Positions 42,846-51,502 are shown, numbered from the stretch's first letter. The stretch: DNA of 64,000 nt from CBDAQA01 sp965198865 (GCA_965198865.1 CBDAQA010000005.1:1-64000), one strand, 5' to 3'. Numbers and translations: made by a program. Notes: generated by a model from the sequence alone, not told the origin.

Positions 42846-44021
42846 TCAGAGGAGGGCGCGGAAGTGGGTGGCGATCGCGTCGGCGAAGGCGGGGTCGTTG
42901 ACGTGGTGGGGGAGGCGGAGGAGGCGGCGGTGGTCGGTCTGCTCGACGGTCGCTTCGAGAGCGGCGAAGAGGGCTTCGTCGGCGGCGGGGTCGTGGAAGG
43001 GCAGGCCGGGGGCGTCCAGCGCGGAGACGCCGCCTTGAGGGATGAGGAAGCGGACGGGACCTTGGCAGCGGTTGAGCTTCTCGCCAATCCAGCGGCCGAT
43101 GCGCTGGTTTTCCTCGAGCGTGGTGCGCATCAGGGTGACGGACGCGTTGTGGACGTAGAGGTTGCGGTCGCGGTAGGCGGCGGGGACGGTGTCGAGCGCG
43201 CCGAAATTGACCATGTCGAGGGCGCCGCAGGAGCCGACATAAGGCAGGCGCGTGTCGGCGACGACGTCGAAGCGCTCGGGCGTGCAGGCGAAGACGCCGC
43301 CCATCAGCAGGTCGCAGACTTCGGTGGTGGTGATGTCGAGCAGGCCGCGGACGAGGCCGGAGGCGGCGAGCTTTTCCATCGATTGGCCACCGGTGCCGGT
43401 GGCGTGGAAGACGAGGCAGTCGAAGTCGGGCTCGAGCAGGGCGGTGAGCTGGGTGATGCAGGTGGTGGTGACGCCGAACATGGACAGGCCGACGGCGTCG
43501 CGGGCGGTCGGCTCGACGGGGATGGGGTTGCGGGCCATGGCGGCGATCGCGTGGGCGGCGTTGCCGAGGACGACGCGGGAGATGCGGTTGAGGCCGGCGA
43601 TATCGGTGACCGAGTACATCATGGTGATGTCGGTAGGGCCGACATAGGGGGCGGTCTGGCCGGAGGCGACGGTGGAGACCATCAATTTGGGGACGCCGAT
43701 GGGGAGTGCGCGCATGCCGGCGGTGACCAGGGTGGTGCCGCCGGAGCCGCCGAGGCCGATCAGGCCGGCGACGTCGGTGCGGCTGGCCATGAAGCGGGCG
43801 AAGGCGGCGGCCATGGCGTTGACGGAGGCGCCGCGGTCGCTGCCGAGGGTCGGGCCGCCGATTTCGGCGGCGGTGACGTCGACGTCGGGGTCTGGGTTCT
43901 GGGTCGAGAGGTCGACCAGGCAGGTGGGCGCGCCGTCGGCCTCGATGAGGTCGCGGACGTAGCGCAGTTCACGGCCCTTGGTATCCAACGTTCCGGCCAC
44001 ATAGACGCGTCGGTTTGTCAC
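42846..44021 (-). CDS. UPF0261 (Tm-1-like ATP-binding) protein
   Basis: 391 residues from GTG 44021. N-terminal VYVAGTLDTKGRELRYVRD, then GLIGLGGSGGTTLVTAGMRALPIGVPKLMVST, YVGPTDITMMYSVTDIAGLN, and VFHATGTGGQSMEKLA, all typical. Plant Tm-1 has an ATP-binding fold of this type; the bacterial role is unknown. First gene of a pair with the TIM-barrel protein. Confidence 0.9.
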   Translation of the reverse strand: MTNRRVYVAGTLDTKGRELRYVRDLIEADGAPTCLVDLSTQNPDPDVDVTAAEIGGPTLGSDRGASVNAMAAAFARFMASRTDVAGLIGLGGSGGTTLVTAGMRALPIGVPKLMVSTVASGQTAPYVGPTDITMMYSVTDIAGLNRISRVVLGNAAHAIAAMARNPIPVEPTARDAVGLSMFGVTTTCITQLTALLEPDFDCLVFHATGTGGQSMEKLAASGLVRGLLDITTTEVCDLLMGGVFACTPERFDVVADTRLPYVGSCGALDMVNFGALDTVPAAYRDRNLYVHNASVTLMRTTLEENQRIGRWIGEKLNRCQGPVRFLIPQGGVSALDAPGLPFHDPAADEALFAALEATVEQTDHRRLLRLPHHVNDPAFADAIATHFRALL

Positions 44022-44040
44022 GGTCGTTGCCTTCTGGTGG

Positions 44041-44122
44041 GGTTTGGGGCCGTCGTGCGCAGCACGCATTCGCGTGACGGCCCCAACGGGGTCGAGGCGG
44101 TCGAGGGGCGGAGCCCCTCGCC
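44041..44122 (-). repeat. composite palindromic repeat copy 12 (reverse)
   Basis: TTTGGGGCCGTC pairs with GACGGCCCCAA around an enlarged loop rich in GTGCGC/GCACGC, followed by CGGGGTCGAGG and CGAGGGGCGGAGCCCCTCG. This is the last copy before the composition change at about 44.8 kb. Confidence 0.8.
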
Positions 44123-44124
44123 TT

Positions 44125-44805
44125 CTACTCCGGCTTGTCGATGCTGTTGGACGGATCGGCGCTCCAGGCAATGGCGTTGATGAACGACGCGATCGGCTGA
44201 TCGACGCCCGCGAGCGAGGCGGGGTATCGGAACCGGTATTCGTAGTCCCAGCGGGCGTCGACGCAGCAGAAGGTCTCGATGCGGAGCGTGATCGGCTGGC
44301 GGGTGCCGTTGATGGTGTCGATGTAGGAAAGGGTGGCGGCGCGGCCGTTCTGCAGGGCGCCGAAACGGACGATGTAGGCGGGGCCGGTGTCGAGCACCTG
44401 GGCGTCGGGGTAGAAGCGGTGCACCTGGGCGATCGAGCGGTCCAGCGCGGCGCGGGAGTGGTTCGCGTTGGCGGTAACGCCGCCGCTGCCGGTGCCGAGG
44501 AGGTCGAGGCCGCTCGGCGCGTCGAGCTTGTGGACGCGGACGGTGGCGACGATCGGGGACGGATCGATGGTGCGGGCGTAGCCGGCGACGTAGTCGGTGC
44601 CGTGGCCGTGGGTGTCCGTGTCGGTGCGGGTGAAGCCGGCGACGGTCTTGGGGAAGTTGATGCCGTAGCCGTCTTCGAGGGAGACGCTCTCGGCGGAGAG
44701 CTGGTCGCCGAGGACGACCGGTTCGGCCTTCTTGGCGCTGCCGCCGCCGAACATGCCGCAGCCGGCCAGGGCCAACGGGAAGACGAGACGCCAGCAGGTT
44801 CGCAT
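44125..44805 (-). CDS. lipoprotein of unknown function
   Basis: 226 residues with lipobox LALAGCGMF (Cys16). The mature part is beta-rich with LEDGYGINFPKTVAGFTRT and a Cys pair in IETFCCVDARWDYEYRFRYPAS. Not recognised. It is the last gene with left-type codon use; its upstream side is the composition junction, so its native promoter may be lost. Confidence 0.75.
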   Translation of the reverse strand: MRTCWRLVFPLALAGCGMFGGGSAKKAEPVVLGDQLSAESVSLEDGYGINFPKTVAGFTRTDTDTHGHGTDYVAGYARTIDPSPIVATVRVHKLDAPSGLDLLGTGSGGVTANANHSRAALDRSIAQVHRFYPDAQVLDTGPAYIVRFGALQNGRAATLSYIDTINGTRQPITLRIETFCCVDARWDYEYRFRYPASLAGVDQPIASFINAIAWSADPSNSIDKPE

Positions 44806-44925
44806 CGGCGGCCATTACCGGAACGAGGACCGCTTGCAAAGCGGTGGCGATCCGGCGACCAACGCGCGGCGGGGCGGAGGGGCGGATGGCGAGCGAGTTG
44901 CCGGCGAACGTGCGGAGCGCTCGGC
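44806..44925. other. junction between two sequence compositions
   Basis: Left of this interval coding strands favour G-ending codons and repeats are frequent; right of it codons favour C endings and repeats are absent. The interval itself encodes nothing clear. It contains accgc-TTGCAAA-gcggt at about 44829-44845, which looks like a tRNA anticodon arm but has no cloverleaf around it. Traces of the missing BchO text (a LPANVRSA-like stretch) appear in another frame near 44897-44920. Confidence 0.65.
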
Positions 44926-45183
44926 ATGATGGCGAACTGGGACCTGCAGCCGCTGTCGCGCGACATGGCGCAGCTCGACGTGCCGCTGCTGCTGATCGCC
45001 GGCCAGAACGACAAGGCGATCAAGGCGGAGGACGCCTTCGCGATCCGCGAGATCGTGCCCAAGGCCAAGGTCGAGATCATGCGCGGGCTGGGGCACCTGG
45101 CGCACGAGGAGGCGCCGGACGAGGTGGCCGAGCTGATGGTGGCGTTCGCGCGGGAAGTCGGTGTCCTCACGCCCGCCGTTTGA
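44926..45183 (+). pseudogene. bchO: 3' remnant of bchO (Mg-chelatase-associated alpha/beta hydrolase)
   Basis: 85 codons remain of a protein normally near 280-300 residues. MMANWDLQPL, PLLLIAGQNDKAI with the acid residue, and GLGHLAHEEAPDEVAELM with the catalytic His match the C-terminal third of BchO. In Rhodobacter-type clusters bchI-bchD-bchO lie just before the crt genes, so the position directly before crtI is expected; the nucleophile half, bchD and bchI are missing. A frame change just upstream suggests further decay. Confidence 0.75.
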
Positions 45184-45462
45184 GGCAGGGGCGCTGAGGT
45201 CGACGGGGCGCCTCGTGGCGTCGCGCATGGTGCGGGCGACGAGCGTCGCGTCGATGCCGCGGACCTTGCAAGGATCACGGTGCCGGCTGCCGGACCGGGA
45301 TGCTGCTTGCGTAGCGTTCGCCCAGGTATTAAAACCTAACATGGTGATGGAAAAAGTCGACGGCGATGGTCGGGTTGGCATGACGCATGACGCAGGCTGA
45401 CGCAGCCATTGACGAAAACCGGCTTTCAAACACGAAGGTCCCACCGCTCGGCTCTCGACAGG
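45184..45462. other. intergenic region before crtI
   Basis: About 280 bases with no convincing gene; short open frames lack homology-like text. A lower-GC patch with the inverted repeat AGGT-attaaa-ACCT lies at about 45328-45345. The crtI promoter and the PpsR-type site are at the right end. Confidence 0.5.
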
Positions 45463-45480
45463 TGTCAACTTCGTGTTACA
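45463..45480. promoter_or_regulatory. PpsR/CrtJ-type operator before crtI
   Basis: TGTCAACTTCGTGTTACA fits TGT-N12-ACA exactly and ends 9 bases before the crtI ATG. In purple bacteria PpsR/CrtJ binds such palindromes and represses crt, bch and puc genes in oxygen and light. Position close to the start would block transcription. Confidence 0.8.
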
Positions 45481-45489
45481 CATGAGCCC

Positions 45490-47034
45490 ATGGACACGCT
45501 GACGCGCGACGCACGGCTGCCGACCTCGATCCGCGCCGACGCGGTCGACCGCAGGCCGCACGCCGTCGTCATCGGCAGCGGCTTCGGCGGGCTGGCGGCC
45601 GCGGTGCGGCTCGGCGCGCGAGGCTACCGCGTCACCGTGCTCGAGAAGCGCGACCAGCTGGGCGGCCGCGCCGGCGTCTGGCGGCAGGACGGCTTCACCT
45701 TCGATGCCGGGCCGACCATCGTCACCGCGCCCTTCCTCTTCGAGGAGCTGTGGTCGCTCTGTGGCAAGCGCCTCGCCGACGACGTCGATCTGCGGCCCGT
45801 GACCCCGTTCTACGCGATCCGCTTCGCCGACGGCGAAACCTTCCGCTACACCGGCGACGCCGCCGCCATGCGCGCCGAGGTCGCCCGTTTCTCGCCCGGC
45901 GACGTCGCCGGCTACGAGCGCTTCATGGAGGCCAGCGAGGGCATCTTCCGCGTCGGCTTCGAGCAGCTGGGCGACGTGCCGTTCTCGTCCTGGCGCGACA
46001 TGGCGCGCATCGTGCCCGACATGGTCAAGCTCAGGAGCCATCGCTCGGTGTATGGTTTCGTTTCCTCCTTCATGAAGGACGAGCGTCTGCGCACCATCTT
46101 CTCGTTCCACCCTTTGCTGATCGGCGGCAATCCGTTCAGCGCCACCTCGATCTACTGCCTGATCTGCTTCCTCGAGCGGCGCTGGGGCGTGCACTTCGCC
46201 ATGGGAGGCACCGGGCGGCTGGTCGAGGGGCTCGCCGGGCTGGTCGAGGGGCAGGGCGGCACGCTGCGCCGGCGCGCCGGCGTAGCCCGCATCGAGGTCG
46301 CCGACGGCCGTGCCACCGGTGTCACGCTGGACAGCGGCGAGCGCGTCGCCGCCGACATCGTGGTCTCCAACGCCGATTCCGCCACCACCTACAAGCACCT
46401 GCTCGGCGCCGAGCACCGCCGCCGCTGGAGCGACAAGCGCCTCGACAAGTCGCGCTACTCGATGGGTCTCTTCGTCTGGTACTTCGGCACGAAGAAGCGC
46501 TACGAAAACGTCGAGCACCACACCATCCTGCTCGGGCCGCGCTATCGCGAGCTCCTCGCCGACATCTTCACCCGCCACAAGCTGGCCGACGACTTCAGCC
46601 TCTATCTCCACCGGCCCACCGCGACCGATCCGTCGCTGGCGCCGGAAGGGTGCGACGCCTTCTACGTGCTTTCGCCGGTGCCGCACCTGGCCTCGGGCAC
46701 GGACTGGGCGAGCCAGGCCGAGCCCTACCGCCAGGCCATCGCCGAACTGCTGTCGCGGACGCTCCTGCCCGACCTCGAGGCCAACGTCGTCAGCTCGCGC
46801 ATGATCACGCCGCTCGATTTCCGCGACGATCTTTCCTCGCTCAACGGCGCCGCCTTCGGGCTGGAGCCGGTGCTGACGCAATCTGCCTGGTTCCGGCCCC
46901 ACAACAAGTCGGAGGAGGTCGAGAACCTCTTCCTCGTCGGCGCCGGTACCCATCCCGGTGCCGGCCTGCCCGGCGTGCTGTCGTCCGCCCGCATCCTCGA
47001 CAAGGTCTGCCCGGAGGCCCATGCTTTTTCCTGA
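45490..47034 (+). CDS. crtI: phytoene desaturase
   Basis: 514 residues from ATG 45490, chosen because it follows the operator and precedes the FAD strand closely. Carries VIGSGFGGLAAAVRLGARGY (dinucleotide-binding), LEKRDQLGGRAGVWRQDGFTFDAGP, and the C-terminal LVGAGTHPGAGLPGVLSSA flavin-closing motif typical of CrtI. It converts phytoene to neurosporene or lycopene at the membrane. Ends 14 bases inside crtB. Confidence 0.95.
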   Translation: MDTLTRDARLPTSIRADAVDRRPHAVVIGSGFGGLAAAVRLGARGYRVTVLEKRDQLGGRAGVWRQDGFTFDAGPTIVTAPFLFEELWSLCGKRLADDVDLRPVTPFYAIRFADGETFRYTGDAAAMRAEVARFSPGDVAGYERFMEASEGIFRVGFEQLGDVPFSSWRDMARIVPDMVKLRSHRSVYGFVSSFMKDERLRTIFSFHPLLIGGNPFSATSIYCLICFLERRWGVHFAMGGTGRLVEGLAGLVEGQGGTLRRRAGVARIEVADGRATGVTLDSGERVAADIVVSNADSATTYKHLLGAEHRRRWSDKRLDKSRYSMGLFVWYFGTKKRYENVEHHTILLGPRYRELLADIFTRHKLADDFSLYLHRPTATDPSLAPEGCDAFYVLSPVPHLASGTDWASQAEPYRQAIAELLSRTLLPDLEANVVSSRMITPLDFRDDLSSLNGAAFGLEPVLTQSAWFRPHNKSEEVENLFLVGAGTHPGAGLPGVLSSARILDKVCPEAHAFS

Positions 47035-48067
47035 AGCCATGATCGAGGCGGCCGCCGACCGTGCCGCCTGCCGCGCGCTGCTCGCCGACGGCTCGCGCTC
47101 GTTCCACGCGGCCTCGCACCTGCTGCCGCCCAAGGTGCGCGAGCCGGCCACCGCGCTCTACGCCTTCTGCCGCCTCGCCGACGATGCCGTCGATGTCGAG
47201 GGTGGCCCCACCGGGCCCGGCCGTGCCGCCGCTTTGGCGCGGCTGCGCGTGCGCTTGGATCGCGCCTATGCCGGCACGCCGCTGCCCGTGCCGGCCGATC
47301 GCGCCTTCGCCGCAACCGTGGCGAGGCACGCCATCCCGCGCGAGCTGCCGGAGGCGCTGCTCGAGGGCCTCGCCTGGGACGCCGACAGTCGCCGCTACGA
47401 GACGCTCGCCGACCTGCACGGCTACGCCGCGCGCGTCGCCGGCTCCGTCGGCGTCATGATGGCGGTGGTGATGGGCGTGCGCGATCGCGACGCGCTGGCC
47501 CGCGCCTGCGACCTCGGCGCCGCCATGCAGCTCACCAACATCGCCCGCGACGTCGGCGAGGACGCGCGCGCCGGCCGTCTCTACCTGCCGCTGGCCTGGC
47601 TGCGCGAAGAGGGCATCGACCCCGAGGCGTTCCTTGCTGCGCCGGCCTTCACGCCGGCCGTCGGGCGCCTCGTGGCGCGGCTGCTCGCCGAGGCGGATCG
47701 GCTCTACGCCGCCGGCACGCGCGGCATCGGGGCGCTGCCGCTGGCGTGCCGCTCCGGGATCGGCGCCGCGCGGCTGCTCTACGCCGCCATCGGCGACGAG
47801 GTGGCGCGGCGCGGCCACGACAGCGTCTCGTCGCGTGCGACGGTGCCGGCGCGCACCAAGCTCAAGCTGCTCGCGCGGGCGCCGGCTCTGGCGTGGCCGA
47901 AGGCGCCCGACCGCTCGCCGCCGCTCAAGGCCGCCGCCTTTCTCATCGAGGCGGTGGCGCTGGCCACGCCGAAGCGCCGGCGCCTCACGCTGGGCGGGCA
48001 GGTGCTCTGGGTCTTCGAGCTCTTCGAGCGCGTCGAGCGTCGGCGCCAGCTCGTCGGCTCGCGCTAG
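47021..48067 (+). CDS. crtB: phytoene synthase
   Basis: 348 residues from ATG 47021, overlapping crtI. Joins two geranylgeranyl diphosphates. The first Asp-rich motif is in FCRLADDAVDVE, the second in QLTNIARDVGEDARAGRLYLPLAWL; SFHAASHLLP is the substrate flap region. Operon with crtI; convergent with crtC, 49 bases between stops. Confidence 0.95.
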   Translation: MLFPEAMIEAAADRAACRALLADGSRSFHAASHLLPPKVREPATALYAFCRLADDAVDVEGGPTGPGRAAALARLRVRLDRAYAGTPLPVPADRAFAATVARHAIPRELPEALLEGLAWDADSRRYETLADLHGYAARVAGSVGVMMAVVMGVRDRDALARACDLGAAMQLTNIARDVGEDARAGRLYLPLAWLREEGIDPEAFLAAPAFTPAVGRLVARLLAEADRLYAAGTRGIGALPLACRSGIGAARLLYAAIGDEVARRGHDSVSSRATVPARTKLKLLARAPALAWPKAPDRSPPLKAAAFLIEAVALATPKRRRLTLGGQVLWVFELFERVERRRQLVGSR

Positions 48068-48116
48068 GCGGCGAGGTGAACGGCGCCGGCATGTGCCGCC
48101 GCTCCAGGACGGGGCG

Positions 48117-49022
48117 TCAGACCGCGCGCCGGAACATCTTGAAGGGGAGCATCAGCCGCACCACGGGGTTGGCGACGCGGCGCAAGGACAGGCTTTCGTT
48201 CACGCCGAGCACGGGCTTGCCGTCGAGGACGCTGCTGAGGCCGCAACGCGCGTAGAACGGTGCGTTCTCCATCATGCGCGTCTGCGCGGGGGTCGCGGAC
48301 GCGTCGCACGGCACCATGCGTTCGACGCCCCACATCGTGCGGGGCAGCGGCTGCATCGTCGGCGGCGCCACTTCGCGGACCCCGTCGGCGTCGACCTGCA
48401 GGGACAGAGGCCGCAATCCGCCCGAGCGTTCCGTGACGTCGTAGACGATACGGGCGCCGTGCTCGTCCTCGAACCGCGTCCACGTCCAGGATCGGAACGC
48501 CGCCTCCAGGGGCTCGTCGCCGCGGTTGGTGTCGAAATAGCCCGTGCCTTGCCACGACAGCGCGGGCGTCTCGAAATCGGCCTCGACGTCGCACAGCGGA
48601 GCGATCGGCTGCCACAGGTGGCGCCCGGCGCCGTCGAGCTGGAAGGTGCGCGCGCCGCGGACGCGCGGCGTGATCGTGACGGTGCCCCTGATGCGCCCCG
48701 GCAGCGGCACCGTCGGCTCGTCGACGGTGATTTCCAGCCGCCCGTCGCTCCAGCGCATCGCGCTGCGGCCGATGGCGATCTCGCCGGCGTCGCGCCGCAG
48801 CGAAGCGCGACCGCGCTCGGTCATCGCCCACCGCCGCGCTTGCCCGTCCAGCGCCACGTTCATGCAGACGTGGTTCTCCGGGTCGCCGCGACCGCGGGCG
48901 CGGGCCAGCGCGTAGTAGGGCGAGAACACGCTGCCGACGAAGGCGATGATCGTCAGCCCGTGACGGCCGTCGGCGCTCAGCGCGTCGACGTACCACCAGG
49001 CGTAGCCGTTCTGCCCCACCAC
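48117..49022 (-). CDS. crtC: hydroxyneurosporene synthase (carotenoid 1,2-hydratase)
   Basis: About 301 residues. GYAWWYVDALSADGRHGLTIIAFVGSVFSPYY is the CrtC signature, followed by the ENHVCMNVAL and RWAMTERGR segments. Adds water to the C1-C2 double bond of the carotene. No ATG lies in frame; GTG 49022 or 49019 are the nearest starts, and homology seems to begin about ten codons further upstream, so the start is unsure. Its beginning overlaps the end of crtD by about 46 bases; no stop separates the crtC frame from further upstream. Confidence 0.88.
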   Translation of the reverse strand: MVGQNGYAWWYVDALSADGRHGLTIIAFVGSVFSPYYALARARGRGDPENHVCMNVALDGQARRWAMTERGRASLRRDAGEIAIGRSAMRWSDGRLEITVDEPTVPLPGRIRGTVTITPRVRGARTFQLDGAGRHLWQPIAPLCDVEADFETPALSWQGTGYFDTNRGDEPLEAAFRSWTWTRFEDEHGARIVYDVTERSGGLRPLSLQVDADGVREVAPPTMQPLPRTMWGVERMVPCDASATPAQTRMMENAPFYARCGLSSVLDGKPVLGVNESLSLRRVANPVVRLMLPFKMFRRAV

Positions 49023-50530
49023 GATGTCGAAACGCGGCTGTTCCCTTCCGCCTGATCCGCCAGCAGCGCCGCCGCCGCCAGCCGGCCCGACATCGCCGCC
49101 ATCGGCACGCCCGGACCGGGATGCACGCTGCCCCCCGCCAGGTAGAGGCCCCTCACCTTGGTCCGTGCCGCCGCCCGCTTGAAGGTCGCCTGCCAGCCGT
49201 GGCTCGCCGGGCCGTAGAGCGCCCCGCCCGTCGCCGGGAACAGCCGCTCCCAGTCCGCCGGCGTCGTCACCCGGCACGGTCCGGGCTCGATCGTCAGGCC
49301 GCAGCGGTCCAGCACTCGCCGCATCGCCGTTTCGCATCGCGCGATCTCCTCGAGGGGTGTGGGGCGCCTGTCGCCCGTGGGCGGCGCGTTGACGAGGCAG
49401 AGCAGGCGCTCCGATCCGTCGCGGGGCGCGTCGTCGTCGCCGCGATCCTGGGCGCAGACGTAGACCGTGGGTTCGTCCGGCGTGCGGTCGCGCCCGAAGA
49501 TGGCCTCGAACTCGGCGGGGTAGTCGCGCGAGAAGAAGACGTTGTGGCGCACCAGGGGGAAGCCGGAGGTGCGGGCATTCATCGCGAAGGTGATGGCCGA
49601 GAGCGAGCGCTCGGAAGGCGCGATGCGAGGTGCCGCGTCGGCGAAGTCGGCGCCCAGGAGCCCGGCGGTCACGGCCGCCGAGTCGGCGGCCACCACCACC
49701 GCGTCGGCCGGCAGGTGCTCGCCGCCGGCGAGCGTGACGCCCGCCACGGCTCCGGCCTTGTCGCGTCGAAGGGACGCCACGCTCTCGTCGTAGCGCAGGG
49801 CGGCGCCCTTGGCCTGCGCGAGGTCGGCGAGCGCGCGGGCCAGCGCATGCATGCCGCCCTGCGGCCGCCACACGCCGGCCTGCTCGACATGGGCGACGAG
49901 CATCAGCGTCGCCGGCGCGAGGAACGGCGACGAGCCGCAATAGGTGGCGTAGCGCCCGAAGAGCTGCCTCAGCCGCGGGTCGGAGAAGTGCTCCGCGAGG
50001 GCCTTGTCGAAGATGTTGAAGGGGCTGATGGCGGCGAGCTTGCCGGCGCCGAGCAGGCCGTAGGACGCGACGAGCTGGTCGAGCCGCGGCCGCTGGCGGC
50101 GGATGAACGGCGCGTCGAGCGTTTCGAACATGCGGCGGGCGCGGGCGACGAAGTCGCGGTAGCCCTTGGCCTCGGCCGGCCCCGCGAAGGCGCCGACCGC
50201 GGCGACGCTGCGCTCGAGGTCGGCGTGGAGATCGAGGCGCTCGCTCGAGCTCCAGGCATGGCGCGCGAGGATCTCCGCCCGCTGCAGCGGCACGCGGGCC
50301 TCGAAGCTCGTGCCGGCGTCGGCGAAGATCTCGTCGAAGATCCAGCGCATCGTGAGCACCGTCGGCCCGGCGTCGATCGCGGCGCCGCCGACCGCGAGCT
50401 GCCGCATCTTGCCGCCGGGCGCGCTTTCCTTCTCGAGCAGCGTCACCGCGCAGCCCTGCCGCGCGAGGTCCAGTGCGGCGACGAGGCCGCCCATGCCGGC
50501 GCCGATCACCACGACGCGCAGCGCTTTCAC
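48977..50530 (-). CDS. crtD: methoxyneurosporene (1-hydroxycarotenoid 3,4-) desaturase
   Basis: 517 residues from GTG 50530. VVVIGAGMGGLVAALDLARQG is the FAD-binding start, then LLEKESAPGGKMRQLAVGGAAIDAGPTV, and the late GGSVHPGPGVPMAAMSGRLAAAAL. It is the paralogue of CrtI acting at C3-C4. An ATG at 50584 would lie upstream of the operator and is not preferred. The C-terminal 30 residues after ALLAD run into crtC and look non-native. Confidence 0.92.
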   Translation of the reverse strand: MKALRVVVIGAGMGGLVAALDLARQGCAVTLLEKESAPGGKMRQLAVGGAAIDAGPTVLTMRWIFDEIFADAGTSFEARVPLQRAEILARHAWSSSERLDLHADLERSVAAVGAFAGPAEAKGYRDFVARARRMFETLDAPFIRRQRPRLDQLVASYGLLGAGKLAAISPFNIFDKALAEHFSDPRLRQLFGRYATYCGSSPFLAPATLMLVAHVEQAGVWRPQGGMHALARALADLAQAKGAALRYDESVASLRRDKAGAVAGVTLAGGEHLPADAVVVAADSAAVTAGLLGADFADAAPRIAPSERSLSAITFAMNARTSGFPLVRHNVFFSRDYPAEFEAIFGRDRTPDEPTVYVCAQDRGDDDAPRDGSERLLCLVNAPPTGDRRPTPLEEIARCETAMRRVLDRCGLTIEPGPCRVTTPADWERLFPATGGALYGPASHGWQATFKRAAARTKVRGLYLAGGSVHPGPGVPMAAMSGRLAAAALLADQAEGNSRVSTSWWGRTATPGGTSTR

Positions 50531-50552
50531 GATCGTCCCTTCGGCCAGGAAA

Positions 50553-50570
50553 TGTCCATTTGACTTGACA
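50553..50570. promoter_or_regulatory. PpsR/CrtJ-type operator between crtD and crtE
   Basis: TGTCCATTTGACTTGACA matches TGT-N12-ACA and lies in the divergent space, 22 bases before crtD GTG and 61 before crtE ATG. The embedded TTGACA could serve as a -35 element towards crtE. One operator could control both directions. Confidence 0.8.
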
Positions 50571-50631
50571 CTAGAGCACGACAACGTAGCCTGACAACCA
50601 GGGTTGGGCAGGTCGAGCGTAGGAACACCTC

Positions 50632-51495
50632 ATGTCGGACCGTATCGAACAGGCGCTGCAGGCGGCGCTCGCCACCGTGGCCGTTCCCTCGTGCCCGCCG
50701 CGCCTGCTGGCGGCCATGCATCATTCCGTCTTTCCGGCCGGCGCGCGCGTGCGCCCGCGCCTGACGCTGGCCGTCGCCGCCGCTTGCGGCGAGGACGATC
50801 CGAGCGTCACGGACGCGGCCGCCTGCGCGATCGAGTTCATGCATTGCGCCTCGCTGGTGCACGACGATCTGCCTTGCTTCGACGATGCCGCGACGCGGCG
50901 CGGAGTTGCCACGGTGCACAAGGCGTTCGGCGAGCCGCTCGCCGTGCTCGCCGGCGACGCCCTGATCCTGCTCGCGTTTCAGACCCTCGGCCTGCTCGCC
51001 CACGCGCCGGGCAAGCTCGCCTTGCTGCTGATGACCGTGTCCCGGGCCGTCGGCGCCCCGGCCGGCATCATCGCCGGGCAGGCCTGGGAATGCGAGCCCA
51101 AGATCGATCTGCGACATTACCACCGCGCCAAGACCGGCGCGCTGTTCGGTGCCGCCGCCATCGCCGGTGCGGCGGCGTCGGGCGCCGAGGCCGAGCCCTG
51201 GCGCAAGCTCGGCGAAACGCTGGGCGAGGCCTACCAGGCGGCCGACGACATCGCCGATGCGATGTCCTCGGCGGGCGAACTCGGCAAGCCGGTCGGGCAG
51301 GACATCGTGCTCGGCCGTCCCAACGCGGTCGTCGAGCTCGGGCTCGACGGCGCGCTGCGTCGGCTCGAGGACCTCGTCGCCGAGGCCGTCGGCTCGGTGC
51401 CGCCCTGCCGCGGCGCGGATTCGATGCGCTCGCTCGTGCGATCCGAGGCGCGTCGGCTCGTTCCCAAGAGCGTCGCAGCCTCGGCCGTGGCCTGA
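50632..51495 (+). CDS. crtE: geranylgeranyl diphosphate synthase
   Basis: 287 residues. First Asp-rich motif in CASLVHDDLPCFDDAATRRG (DDxxxxD), second in AYQAADDIADA; GKPVGQD follows. Makes the C20 precursor for phytoene and for the bacteriochlorophyll tail. First gene of the crtE-to-pufC run; crtF begins 7 bases after its stop. Confidence 0.95.
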   Translation: MSDRIEQALQAALATVAVPSCPPRLLAAMHHSVFPAGARVRPRLTLAVAAACGEDDPSVTDAAACAIEFMHCASLVHDDLPCFDDAATRRGVATVHKAFGEPLAVLAGDALILLAFQTLGLLAHAPGKLALLLMTVSRAVGAPAGIIAGQAWECEPKIDLRHYHRAKTGALFGAAAIAGAAASGAEAEPWRKLGETLGEAYQAADDIADAMSSAGELGKPVGQDIVLGRPNAVVELGLDGALRRLEDLVAEAVGSVPPCRGADSMRSLVRSEARRLVPKSVAASAVA

Positions 51496-51502
51496 GGCGA
51501 GC

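Noticed and set aside
1415..44800. Very long antisense open frames, up to about 850 codons, rich in Arg, Pro and Gly
   Set aside because: Extreme GC at codon position three produces stop-free antisense frames; their translations are low-complexity mirror images of the real genes.
44820..44860. tRNA-like anticodon arm (accgc-TTGCAAA-gcggt), possible tRNA integration site
   Set aside because: Neither strand gives acceptor, D and T arms of a cloverleaf; no GTTCGA T-loop follows at the right distance. Kept only as a remark at the junction.
45328..45400. Low-GC patch before crtI as a riboswitch or small RNA
   Set aside because: Only a 4-bp inverted repeat around attaaa is visible; no extended fold or known aptamer pattern.
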